10,419 nucleotides of DNA from Parvibaculum sp036499025 (GCA_036499025.1 DASYEM010000033.1:1-10419), one strand, 5' to 3'; positions 1 through 7,353 are shown, numbered from the stretch's first letter. A program made the numbers and translations. Notes: generated from the letters alone by a model not told the origin.

Positions 1-1563
1 GATCAGGCGACGGTTGATGGCGGGGTGCTGGCCTTCAAGGAAATCTTGAAAAATTACGAGTCGCGCCTGCATCTTGCGCGCTCCTTCCGCCAGCGCATCA
101 TCCGCGTGCCGTTGAGCCTCGACCATCCTTACTGGCTTGAGGACCCGGATTTCGATCTCGAATATCACGTCCGCCACATCGCGCTGCCGAAGCCCGGCGA
201 CTGGCGTCAGCTCTGCATTCAGGTGGCGCGCCTTCATGCGCGGCCGATGGACACGACCCGCCCGCTCTGGGAATTCACGGTGATCGAGGGCCTCGACAAT
301 GTCGAAGGCCTGCCCAAGGGAAGCTTCGCCATCGTCTCTAAAGTTCACCACGCGGCGATCGACGGCGTCTCCGGCGCGGAAATGACCGCCGCCGTCCATG
401 ACGTCGAGCCTGATGCCGTGCCGGCGCCACCGGAAACCCCGTGGTTGCCGGAGCGCGTGCCGACCTCCGTCGAGTTGCTCTCGCGCACCTCGGTGAACAA
501 TGTGCGCCAGCCCTTCAAGCTCGCTCGCGTCGTTATGGAATCCGTGCCCGCCCTGGCGCGTCTCGGCATCGGCCTCTCGGCGGGCAAGCTCAAGCGCGTC
601 GGCGCCGTGCCGCGCACGCGTTTCAACGGCAAAGTCTCGCCGCATCGCGTTTTCGATGGGCGTTCCTTCAAGCTTTCCGATATCCGCGCGATCAAGAATG
701 CGGTCGAGGGCGCGACGGTCAATGATGCGGTCATCGCGATTATCGGCGGAGCGCTCAATAAGTATCTCTCGTCGAAAAATGAATTGCCGAAAGATTCGCT
801 GATCGCCATGGCGCCGATTTCAGTACGCTCCAAGGATCAACAGAAGTCGGCAGGCAATCAGGTCAGCGCCATGTCGGTGGCGGTGCGCTCCGACATTGCC
901 GATCCGCTGGAGCGCCTGGTTGCGGTGTTCGAGTCGACGACGAATTCGAAGGAAATGACCAATGCCATCGGCGCTTCCACGCTGACCGATTATTCGCAAT
1001 TCATTCCCTCGACGGTGGCGGGCCTTGCGGCGCGTCTCTACACCAATCTCGGTTTGGCGAACCGCATCACACCCTTTTTCAACACCGTCATCACCAACAT
1101 TCCGGGCCCGCAAATTCCGCTCTACATGACCGGCGCGCGTCTTGTGACGCAATTCGGGCTCGGGCCGATCCTCGACGGCATGGGCATCATTCATCCGGTC
1201 TTCAGCTATTGCGGCGAAATCACCATCTCCTTCACCTCATGCCGCGAAATGATCCCGGACCCGGCCTTCTATGCCGAATGCATCCAGGAATCGTTCGAGG
1301 AAATGCTGGCGGCGACCAAAGGCCAGCATGTGAAGACGGGTGCGGGTGCCCGCACCGGCCTCACGCGCGCCGCTGTACCTGCCGAAGTTGCGGCAGCGGA
1401 AGCCGCCGCCGTCAAAAAGAAGCTCGAACAGAAGCCGGCGAAAAAACAGGCCACAGCCAAACGCGCTGCGCCGAAGAAGACCGCGGCGAAGAAGGCAAAG
1501 CCCGCCGAGGCTGCGTCGCTGGCCGATACGGAAGTCGCGCCTCGCATCGAGGCGGCTGAGTAA
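1..1563 (+). CDS. Wax ester synthase/diacylglycerol acyltransferase (WS/DGAT family), 5' end outside window
   Basis: This family transfers a fatty acyl group from acyl-CoA to a long-chain alcohol or diacylglycerol, making wax ester or triacylglycerol at the inner face of the membrane and on lipid droplets. The frame is open to the window edge. The GTG at 25 lies inside homologous sequence, so the real start is upstream, with roughly 30-40 residues missing. The catalytic HHxxxDG motif (HHAAIDG) is at 346-366. A conserved ND block (TVNDAVIAIIGGAL) follows near 715, and ITNIPGP near 1090 corresponds to the family's NVPGP-like motif. After the acyltransferase domain (to about 1320) comes a tail of about 80 residues rich in Ala and Lys, with repeated KK/AKK units at about 1411-1506, which is unusual for the family. 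The TAA stop is 2 bp from the folC stop on the other strand. Family assignment is firm; the preferred substrate cannot be read from sequence. Confidence 0.93.
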   Translation, partial: DQATVDGGVLAFKEILKNYESRLHLARSFRQRIIRVPLSLDHPYWLEDPDFDLEYHVRHIALPKPGDWRQLCIQVARLHARPMDTTRPLWEFTVIEGLDNVEGLPKGSFAIVSKVHHAAIDGVSGAEMTAAVHDVEPDAVPAPPETPWLPERVPTSVELLSRTSVNNVRQPFKLARVVMESVPALARLGIGLSAGKLKRVGAVPRTRFNGKVSPHRVFDGRSFKLSDIRAIKNAVEGATVNDAVIAIIGGALNKYLSSKNELPKDSLIAMAPISVRSKDQQKSAGNQVSAMSVAVRSDIADPLERLVAVFESTTNSKEMTNAIGASTLTDYSQFIPSTVAGLAARLYTNLGLANRITPFFNTVITNIPGPQIPLYMTGARLVTQFGLGPILDGMGIIHPVFSYCGEITISFTSCREMIPDPAFYAECIQESFEEMLAATKGQHVKTGAGARTGLTRAAVPAEVAAAEAAAVKKKLEQKPAKKQATAKRAAPKKTAAKKAKPAEAASLADTEVAPRIEAAE

Positions 1564-1565
1564 CC

Positions 1566-2882
1566 TCAGCCGTTCTCGGCGAGAATGACGCCCGCGAGAT
1601 AAAGCGATCCGCAAATGAGAATGCGCGGTGGCGTGTGCCCGGCATGCGCCAGTATGCGTTCGAGCGCCTGCTCAACGGAACTCGCGGGCGCGACGTCGAG
1701 GCCGGCGCCGCGCGCGGCCTCAGCCAAAGTCTCGGCCGAGAGGGCCGCGGGATCGTTCGGGATCGCCACCGTTTCCACATGAGCGGCGAGGCCCGAGAAG
1801 GGAACAAAGAAACCCTTCGCGTCTTTCGTATCCTTCATGCCGACGATCATCATTAGCGGACTCGGCGAGTTCTGCGCAAAATCCGCCATCAGATGTGCGA
1901 CGGCGCGTCCTGCTTGCGGATTGTGCCCGCCATCGAGCCAGAGTTCGGCGTGAGCCGGAAGCCGCGCGACGAGAGGCCCGTGCGTTAGCCGCTGCATTCG
2001 GGCGGGCCATTCGACCTCGCGAAGCCCGCGCGCGATGGCGCCGGTTTCGAGCGGTAGCATTTTTGCCTGCCGCAACGCGCAAATCGCGATGCCCGCATTG
2101 TCGATCTGGTGGCGTCCCAAAAGTTTCGGCAATGGCAGATCGAGCAATCCATGCTCGTCCCGATAGACGAGATGGCCCTGCTCCTCGTAAGCATTGAAAT
2201 CCTGACCGGCGATGAAAAGCGGTGCGCCGATTTTCTGCGCGCGCGCTTCAATGACGGCGCGGCCCTCATCCGTCTGCAAGCCGATAATGCCGGGAACGCC
2301 GGGCTTCAATATGCCGGCCTTCTCGACGGCGATTTCGGCGATCGTGTCGCCGAGAAAAGCCTGATGGTCGAGATCGACCGGCGTGATGATCGTGACGGCA
2401 GGCTTGTCGATGACATTGGTCGTGTCGTAAAGCCCGCCCATGCCGACCTCAAGGATCAGCGCATCGGCGGCGTGCCGGGAATAGGCAAGCATGGCGACGC
2501 AGGTTGTGATCTCGAAAAAAGTGATCGGTTGGCCGTCATTGATGCGTTCGCATTCATCGAGCAGCGCGGAAAGTTCCGCTTCACCGATCTCGGCGCTCTT
2601 CGGGTGACCTGCGAGGCGGATGCGTTCATGGAAGCGCACGAGGTGCGGCGACGTATAGCTGTGGACGCCGTAGCCGCCCGCTTCGAGGCAAGCGCGCAGA
2701 TAAGCGGAAACCGACCCCTTGCCGTTGGTCCCCGCGATATGGAAGGTCGGCGGCATTGCGCGCTCGGGATGGCCGAGCACTGAGAGCAAACGGTGGATAC
2801 GTTCAAGCGAAAGGTCGATCAGCTTCGGGTGAAGCTTCGTCAGCCTTTCGAGAATGACGGTGCTGGCGTCGAGTGCGCCCAA
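1566..2882 (-). CDS. folC: Bifunctional folylpolyglutamate synthase/dihydrofolate synthase
   Basis: FolC is a cytoplasmic Mur-ligase-like ATPase that joins glutamate to dihydropteroate and extends polyglutamate tails on folates. With the start used here it has 438 residues, normal for the family. The ATP-binding loop HIAGTNGKGSV lies at residues 48-58, followed by SPHLVRFHERI, EVGMGGLYDTTNV, LDHQAFLGDT with EKAGILKPG, and a C-terminal DGGHNPQAG ligase motif. The start is uncertain: there is no nearby ATG. I chose the TTG at 2882, one base after the accD stop (TGAGTTG), which suits translational coupling and leaves a family-like 13 residues before LTKLHPK. A TTG at 2927 would overlap accD by 44 bp and add 15 residues. 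Neither has a strong ribosome binding site. One oddity is Leu where the GGRxDATN motif usually has Arg. It is the last gene of the run and meets the acyltransferase gene tail to tail. Confidence 0.95.
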   Translation of the reverse strand: MGALDASTVILERLTKLHPKLIDLSLERIHRLLSVLGHPERAMPPTFHIAGTNGKGSVSAYLRACLEAGGYGVHSYTSPHLVRFHERIRLAGHPKSAEIGEAELSALLDECERINDGQPITFFEITTCVAMLAYSRHAADALILEVGMGGLYDTTNVIDKPAVTIITPVDLDHQAFLGDTIAEIAVEKAGILKPGVPGIIGLQTDEGRAVIEARAQKIGAPLFIAGQDFNAYEEQGHLVYRDEHGLLDLPLPKLLGRHQIDNAGIAICALRQAKMLPLETGAIARGLREVEWPARMQRLTHGPLVARLPAHAELWLDGGHNPQAGRAVAHLMADFAQNSPSPLMMIVGMKDTKDAKGFFVPFSGLAAHVETVAIPNDPAALSAETLAEAARGAGLDVAPASSVEQALERILAHAGHTPPRILICGSLYLAGVILAENG

Positions 2883-2883
2883 C

Positions 2884-3786
2884 TCAGGTGCGGCCCACGC
2901 GGGCGGGCACGTTGGCAATCGATGCAAGCTTCGGCTTATGCGTCAGAATGCGAATGGTGCGCGCCAGCGTTTCTTTCAGCTGATGGCGATGCACGATCAT
3001 GTCGATCATGCCGTGATCGAACTGAAACTCCGCCTTCTGGAAATCGTCGGGGAGCTTTTCGCGGATCGTCTGCTCGATGACGCGACGGCCCGAAAAGCCG
3101 ATGAGCGCGCCCGGCTCCGCGATATGGATATCGCCAAGCATGGCGTAGGAGGCGAGCACGCCGCCTGTCGTCGGATCGGTGAGGACGACGATATAAGGCA
3201 GACCCGCCTCGCGCAGCATCTGCACGGCGGCGGTTGTGCGTGGCATCTGCATGAGCGAGAGAATTCCTTCCTGCATGCGTGCCCCACCTGCGGCCGAAAA
3301 GAGAATGTAAGGCGCGTTTTTCTCGATGGCGATTTCCGCGCCCTTGATAATGGCTTCGCCTGCCGCCATGCCGAGAGATCCGCCCATGAAGGCGAAGTCC
3401 TGGATTGCCGTGACGATTTCGATGCCGTCCAACGGGCCATGCGCGACGGTGACGCTGTCCTCGCGGCCCGTCTTGGCGCGTGCTTCTTTCAGGCGGTCTG
3501 GATATTTCTTCTGGTCGCGAAATTTCAACGGATCGAGCGGCACCCCTTGAATGGTCACGGTCTGGAATTGACCGTCGTCGAACAGAGACGTTAAACGCGC
3601 CGCCGTGCTGAGTTTCATGTGATGGCCGCAATGCGGGCAGACATTCAGCGCCGCGTCGAGATCGCGGTGAAAGATCATCTCGTTACAGGCCGGGCATTTG
3701 CGCCAGAGATTGTCCGGCGTCTGGTCGGCCTTTTTCTTGAAGACGCGCTGGATTCTCGGACGGACGACATTGGTGATCCAGTTCAT
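2884..3786 (-). CDS. accD: Acetyl-CoA carboxylase carboxyltransferase subunit beta
   Basis: AccD pairs with AccA to move the carboxyl group from carboxybiotin on AccB to acetyl-CoA, giving malonyl-CoA for fatty acid synthesis in the cytoplasm. The 300-residue product has the expected N-terminal zinc ribbon, with Cys31, Cys34, Cys50 and Cys53 (CPAC and CPHC pairs), followed by the crotonase-fold carboxyltransferase domain. That domain carries SAAGGARMQEG at 164-174 and then DPTTGGVLASYAMLGD and IGFSGRRVIEQTI, the oxyanion and CoA-site blocks of the family. The ATG at 3786 has a good ribosome binding site 6 nt upstream. The gap to trpA is 11 bp and folC follows at once. The trpA-accD-folC order is common in alphaproteobacteria as I recall it. 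The gene appears intact. Confidence 0.97.
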   Translation of the reverse strand: MNWITNVVRPRIQRVFKKKADQTPDNLWRKCPACNEMIFHRDLDAALNVCPHCGHHMKLSTAARLTSLFDDGQFQTVTIQGVPLDPLKFRDQKKYPDRLKEARAKTGREDSVTVAHGPLDGIEIVTAIQDFAFMGGSLGMAAGEAIIKGAEIAIEKNAPYILFSAAGGARMQEGILSLMQMPRTTAAVQMLREAGLPYIVVLTDPTTGGVLASYAMLGDIHIAEPGALIGFSGRRVIEQTIREKLPDDFQKAEFQFDHGMIDMIVHRHQLKETLARTIRILTHKPKLASIANVPARVGRT

Positions 3787-3792
3787 CTCACT

Positions 3793-3799
3793 CTCCTTT
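3793..3799 (-). promoter_or_regulatory. accD ribosome binding site overlapping the trpA stop codon
   Basis: On the minus strand the bases read AAAGGAG, 6 nt before the accD ATG. The site shares bases with the TAA that ends trpA (3798-3800). Ribosomes finishing trpA would therefore clear or occupy this site, an arrangement typical of translational coupling. It also supports the chosen accD start. Confidence 0.75.
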
Positions 3800-4634
3800 A
3801 TTCGGCGGCGACGCGCGCGCCATGCACGCCGTCGGCAAGTTCGGCCACGAGGCCGAGCACGCGGGCAGGCCCGCCGGATTTCATTTTACCTTGCGCATCG
3901 AGCTCGGCGGCGATGGCGGCGACGATGGCCGAACCGACAACCGCACCGTCTGCGGCTTGCGCGATGCTTGCCGCCTGCGCGGGCGTGCGAATGCCGAAAC
4001 CGACCGCGACCGGCAGTTGCGTATGCCGTTTGATGCGGGCGACGGCGGCGGCAACGTCGCGCGTTTCGGGGCTTGCCGAACCGGTGATGCCGTTGATCGA
4101 CACGTAATAGACGAAGCCCGAGGTGTTCGCGAGAACGGCGGGAAGCCGCTTGTCGTCGGTCGTCGGCGTTGCGAGACGAATGAAGTTGAGCCCGGCGCTC
4201 ATGGCAGGCTCGCATAACTCGTCGTCTTCTTCGGGCGGCAGATCGACGACGATGAGCCCATCGACGCCGGCGGCCTTCGCCGCGTCGAGAAACGCCGCGA
4301 CGCCCATGTGATAGATCGGATTGTAATAGCCCATCAGCACGATGGGCGTGTCGTTGTCGCGCTCACGAAAGCGGCGCACGAGATCGAGCGTCAGCTTCAG
4401 CGTTGCGCCGGATTTGAGCGCACGTTGCGACGACGCTTGAATGGCGGGACCATCGGCCATCGGATCGGTGAAGGGCATGCCGAGTTCAATGACATCGGCG
4501 CCTGCGGCGGGAAGCCCGCGCAACACTTCGAATGATGCATCGAAATCGGGATCGCAAGCGGTGATGAAAGTCACGAACGCCGCGCGGCCTTCGCTCTTCA
4601 GTTTCGCAAAACGTTTGTCGAGGCGCGTGCTCAC
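3798..4634 (-). CDS. trpA: Tryptophan synthase alpha chain
   Basis: TrpA splits indole-3-glycerol phosphate into indole and glyceraldehyde 3-phosphate and passes indole through a tunnel to TrpB in the alpha2-beta2 complex. The product is 278 residues, the usual length. The catalytic acids are visible as Glu50 (in VIELGMPFTDP) and Asp61 (in MADGPAIQ), matching Glu49 and Asp60 of the Salmonella enzyme. LMGYYNPIYHMG, LIVVDLPPEE and VAVGFGI/VVGSAIV (phosphate binding) follow in TIM-barrel order. The start is GTG at 4634, whose last two bases overlap the trpB TGA (GTGA). The frame stays open upstream to 4763, but that stretch lies inside trpB and bears no TrpA-like sequence, so the longer start is rejected. 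The overlap matches the need for equal amounts of alpha and beta chains. Confidence 0.97.
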   Translation of the reverse strand: MSTRLDKRFAKLKSEGRAAFVTFITACDPDFDASFEVLRGLPAAGADVIELGMPFTDPMADGPAIQASSQRALKSGATLKLTLDLVRRFRERDNDTPIVLMGYYNPIYHMGVAAFLDAAKAAGVDGLIVVDLPPEEDDELCEPAMSAGLNFIRLATPTTDDKRLPAVLANTSGFVYYVSINGITGSASPETRDVAAAVARIKRHTQLPVAVGFGIRTPAQAASIAQAADGAVVGSAIVAAIAAELDAQGKMKSGGPARVLGLVAELADGVHGARVAAE

Positions 4635-5860
4635 AGGCTCACCCCCAGATGCTCGGCAACCGAGAACACATCCTTGTCGCCGCGGCCTGAAAGGCAAACG
4701 AGAATGATCTGATCCTTCGACATGGTCGGCGCGATCTTCGCGACATGGGCGAGCGCATGGCATGGTTCCAGCGCCGGAATGATGCCTTCGATCTTGGAGA
4801 GAAGCTGAAAGGCTTGCAGGGCTTCCTCATCCGTCGCCGAAACATATTTCACGCGGCCGATATCGTTGAGCCAGGAATGTTCAGGCCCGATGCCCGGATA
4901 GTCGAGGCCCGCCGAAATCGAATGGCCCTCGAGAATTTGTCCGTCTTTGTCTTGCAGTAGATAAGTACGGTTGCCGTGCAGCACGCCGGGGGAACCGCCG
5001 AGGATCGAGGCGGAATGTTCGCCGGTCGAAATGCCGTGCCCACCCGCTTCGACGCCGATGACTTCAACGCCTTCATCATCGAGGAAGGGATGGAAAAGGC
5101 CCATCGCATTCGAGCCGCCACCGATGCAGGCGACGAGCGTATCGGGCAGCTTGCCTTCGATTTCCTGCAACTGCGCCTTCGCTTCATTGCCGATAACCGA
5201 TTGGAAATCGCGCACCATCGCAGGATAGGGGTGCGGCCCGGCGACGGTGCCGATCAGGTAATAAGTGTTCTCGACATTCGTCACCCAGTCGCGCAACGCC
5301 TCGTTCATCGCGTCTTTCAGCGTGCCCGAGCCCGATGTCACCGGCACGACTTCAGCGCCGAGCAGCTTCATGCGAAAGACGTTGGGCTTCTGGCGCTCGA
5401 CGTCGGTCGCGCCCATATAGACGACGCAAGGCAGGCCGAACCGCGCCGCCACGGTCGCCGAGGCCACGCCATGCTGGCCCGCACCGGTTTCGGCGATGAT
5501 CCGCGTCTTGCCCATGCGGCGCGCCAGCTGAATTTGCCCGAGGCAATTATTGATCTTGTGCGAGCCTGTATGGTTCAGCTCTTCGCGCTTGAGATAGATC
5601 TTCGCGCCGCCGAAATGTTCAGTCAGGCGCTCCGCGAAATAAAGCGGGCTCGGACGTCCGGCATAATGCGTGTTGAGATGTTTGAGATCGGCGTGAAAAG
5701 CCGGATCTTCCTTCGCCGTGTCATAGGCCTTTTCAAGCTCAAGGATCAGCGGCATCAGCGTCTCGGCGACAAAGCGTCCGCCGAAAATGCCGAAACGCCC
5801 GCGCTCGTCGGGACCGGTGCGATAGGAATTCTGTTTTGCGGCGCTCACGTTGCTGCTCAT
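4631..5860 (-). CDS. trpB: Tryptophan synthase beta chain
   Basis: TrpB is the pyridoxal-phosphate subunit that condenses indole with serine to give tryptophan. The product is 409 residues from the chosen ATG at 5860. The PLP lysine is Lys102 in HTGSHKINN, the catalytic Glu124 lies in AETGAGQHG, and the phosphate-binding GGGSN is at 247-251. The typical N-terminal block GRFGIFGGRFVAETLMP begins at residue 21. Two further in-frame ATGs lie upstream at 5887 and 5908, but both fall inside the palindromic repeat at 5881-5972 and would add residues unlike the family, so I prefer 5860. Its ribosome binding site is weak: a purine-rich AAGAGAG about 13 nt away. The stop overlaps the trpA start. The 127-bp gap to trpF is the largest between any of the trp genes here and is mostly filled by the repeat. 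Confidence 0.97.
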   Translation of the reverse strand: MSSNVSAAKQNSYRTGPDERGRFGIFGGRFVAETLMPLILELEKAYDTAKEDPAFHADLKHLNTHYAGRPSPLYFAERLTEHFGGAKIYLKREELNHTGSHKINNCLGQIQLARRMGKTRIIAETGAGQHGVASATVAARFGLPCVVYMGATDVERQKPNVFRMKLLGAEVVPVTSGSGTLKDAMNEALRDWVTNVENTYYLIGTVAGPHPYPAMVRDFQSVIGNEAKAQLQEIEGKLPDTLVACIGGGSNAMGLFHPFLDDEGVEVIGVEAGGHGISTGEHSASILGGSPGVLHGNRTYLLQDKDGQILEGHSISAGLDYPGIGPEHSWLNDIGRVKYVSATDEEALQAFQLLSKIEGIIPALEPCHALAHVAKIAPTMSKDQIILVCLSGRGDKDVFSVAEHLGVSL

Positions 5861-5880
5861 CAACCCGACTGAACTCTCTT

Positions 5881-5972
5881 TCGTCATGGCCCGGCTTGTC
5901 CGGGCCATCCACGTCTTCTCTGTCTCGCTACCCGAAAGACGTGGATGCCCCGCATAAAGCGGGGCACGACGA
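5881..5972. repeat. Paired palindromic REP-like element between trpF and trpB
   Basis: Two 37-nt arms (5881-5917 and 5936-5972) are inverted copies matching at 30 of 37 positions, separated by 18 nt. Each arm is itself a hairpin. The left has a 9-bp stem, 5886-5894 with 5900-5908 (ATGGCCCGG paired with CCGGGCCAT, loop CTTGT). The right has an 8-bp stem, 5946-5953 with 5959-5966 (TGCCCCGC paired with GCGGGGCA, loop ATAAA). The outer ends TCGTC and the inner blocks CATCCACGTCTT / AAGACGTGGATG are perfectly matched. From memory, dispersed intergenic palindromes with this ATCCACGTCTT ... AAGACGTGGAT layout are common in Bradyrhizobium/Rhodopseudomonas-like genomes. Only one copy is in this window, so its repetitive nature is not shown directly. 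It encodes no protein. It would be transcribed as paired hairpins in the trpF-trpB mRNA. Confidence 0.85.
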
Positions 5973-5987
5973 CCGGGTAGGAATTTC

Positions 5988-6650
5988 TCAATCCAACTTC
6001 GCCGCTCGAATAAACGCCCTTATCAACTCCGGGTTTTTCAGGCCCGGTGCGTCCTCGACGCCGGAGGAGACATCGACAGCCTCCGCGCCGGTGATCCGAA
6101 TGGCTTCGCGGACAGTCTCCGCCGTCAATCCGCCTGACAGCATCCAGGGCGTTTCAGGCTTTTGTCCGGCGAGAAGCGCCCAGTCGAAGACGAGGCCGTT
6201 GCCGCCGGGCAGCGCGTTTTCCATAGATTTAGGAGGTTTGGCGTCAAACAGCAACAAATCGGCTGAATCACGGTAAATCGTGGATTTGATTGGATCTTCC
6301 GGCCCTGCAACGGCAATCGCCTTCATCAGCGTGATGCCGTAACGGCGCTTCAACTCGATGAGGCGTTCAGGCGTTTCGCAACCATGCAGCTGGAGGATGT
6401 CGGGATTGAGTGTCGCCATGATTTTGTCGAGCGCCGCATTGTCGGCATCGACGGTCAGCGCGACTTTCAGCACCGAGGCGGGCGCAAGCTTGGCAAGCGT
6501 CGTCGCTCGCTCGGGTGCGACGTTACGCGGGCTTTTGGCGAAGAAGACGAAGCCAAGATAATCGGCGCCTGCATTGACGGCGGCGGTCACGGTCTCCGGC
6601 GTTGAAAGACCGCAGATTTTAACGCGCACATTTTTGGAAGGCGTGAGCAT
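5988..6650 (-). CDS. trpF: Phosphoribosylanthranilate isomerase
   Basis: TrpF catalyses the Amadori rearrangement of N-(5'-phosphoribosyl)anthranilate to the ribulosylamine form, the third dedicated step to tryptophan. The 220-residue TIM barrel has the family N-terminus VRVKICGL, with Cys13 as the expected general base, then LGFVFFAKSPRNV, ILQLHG (86-90), Asp136 in LLLFDAKPP as the general acid, and the phosphate-binding ends LSGGLTAETV and DVSSGVEDAPGLKN. I chose the ATG at 6650, one base after the pyrF stop (TGATATG). An upstream start at 6692 would run into pyrF and add 14 residues without family resemblance. There is no clear ribosome binding site, so translation is probably coupled to pyrF. 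The other tryptophan genes (trpE, G, D, C) are not in the window, in line with the split trp genes usual in alphaproteobacteria. Confidence 0.96.
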   Translation of the reverse strand: MLTPSKNVRVKICGLSTPETVTAAVNAGADYLGFVFFAKSPRNVAPERATTLAKLAPASVLKVALTVDADNAALDKIMATLNPDILQLHGCETPERLIELKRRYGITLMKAIAVAGPEDPIKSTIYRDSADLLLFDAKPPKSMENALPGGNGLVFDWALLAGQKPETPWMLSGGLTAETVREAIRITGAEAVDVSSGVEDAPGLKNPELIRAFIRAAKLD

Positions 6651-6651
6651 A

Positions 6652-7353
6652 TCACGCGGCGAGCGAAGCGGAGATCGCATCCGCCGCTTCACGTGGATTG
6701 ATGGCGCCCGTGATCGGCCGTCCGATGACGAGCACGTCCGCGCCGAGCGACAGTGCCTGCGGCGGCGTCATGATGCGCTTCTGGTCGGCGATATCGGCAT
6801 CGGCGGGCCGGATGCCTGGAACGATGAGTTTGAAATCGCGCCCCAATTCGCGACGCAGGCGTTCGATTTCATGCGCGCTGCAAACGACGCCGTCGAGGCC
6901 GGCCTTGGCCGCAAGATGGGCGAGCCGCAGCACATGATCGGCGGGCGTGCCGGAAACGCCGGTGGCGTCGAGATCCGATTGATCGAGGCTGGTGAGCATG
7001 GTGACGGCGATGACGAGGGGCCGGGACGCGCCCGCCTCCTTTGCCGCTTCAGCGGCGGCGCGCATCATCGCGAGCCCGCCGGCCGCATGGACGTTGACGA
7101 TCACAGGCTTCAGCGGCAGCACGGCGCGGATGCCACCCGCGACCGTGTTCGGAATGTCGTGAAGCTTCAGATCGAGGAAAATCGGAATGCCGGCTTCCGC
7201 GACCCGGGCATAACCCTTGGGGCCGTGGGCATTGAAGAACTCCATGCCGATCTTGACGCCGCCGACCGAGCCCTTGAGGCCGCAAGCCAGATCGGCCGCA
7301 CGCGCTTCGTCGGTTGTGTCCAGAGCACAGAAAATCGGGTTGGTGGGGCTCAT
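6652..7353 (-). CDS. pyrF: Orotidine 5'-phosphate decarboxylase
   Basis: PyrF removes the carboxyl group from orotidine 5'-phosphate to give UMP, the last step of de novo pyrimidine synthesis. The 233-residue product is of normal length for the short bacterial form. The catalytic charged network is present: Asp12 in FCALDT, Lys34 in GVKIGMEFF, and Asp61, Lys63 and Asp66 in FLDLKLHDIPNTV. The phosphate-binding parts PGIRP and LVIGRPIT follow near the C-terminus. The ATG at 7353 has an AAAGGGAG ribosome binding site (7358-7365) 4 nt away. trpF begins one base after the stop. The 57-bp gap to lapA may hold a promoter (see 7378-7405). Confidence 0.97.
   Translation of the reverse strand: MSPTNPIFCALDTTDEARAADLACGLKGSVGGVKIGMEFFNAHGPKGYARVAEAGIPIFLDLKLHDIPNTVAGGIRAVLPLKPVIVNVHAAGGLAMMRAAAEAAKEAGASRPLVIAVTMLTSLDQSDLDATGVSGTPADHVLRLAHLAAKAGLDGVVCSAHEIERLRRELGRDFKLIVPGIRPADADIADQKRIMTPPQALSLGADVLVIGRPITGAINPREAADAISASLAA

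Noticed and set aside
25..27. GTG as the start of the acyltransferase gene
   Set aside because: The frame is open to the window edge and the residues before it continue family-like sequence, so the gene is cut by the window rather than starting here.
2854..3594. Open frame of 246 codons on the + strand opposite accD
   Set aside because: Antisense to accD with its zinc ribbon and carboxyltransferase motifs; no recognisable features of its own.
4635..4763. N-terminal extension of trpA inside trpB
   Set aside because: The encoded residues are Arg/Cys-rich and unlike TrpA; the GTG overlapping the trpB stop gives a normal-length protein.
4976..5872. Long open frame on the + strand opposite trpB
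   Set aside because: It is antisense to an unmistakable trpB. High-GC codon use leaves antisense frames open, and the translation shows no recognisable domain.
5881..5972. CRISPR, tRNA or trp attenuator in the trpF-trpB gap
   Set aside because: There are only two inverted arms with no direct repeat-spacer pattern and no tRNA fold. I saw no leader peptide with Trp codons and no T-run as needed for attenuation.
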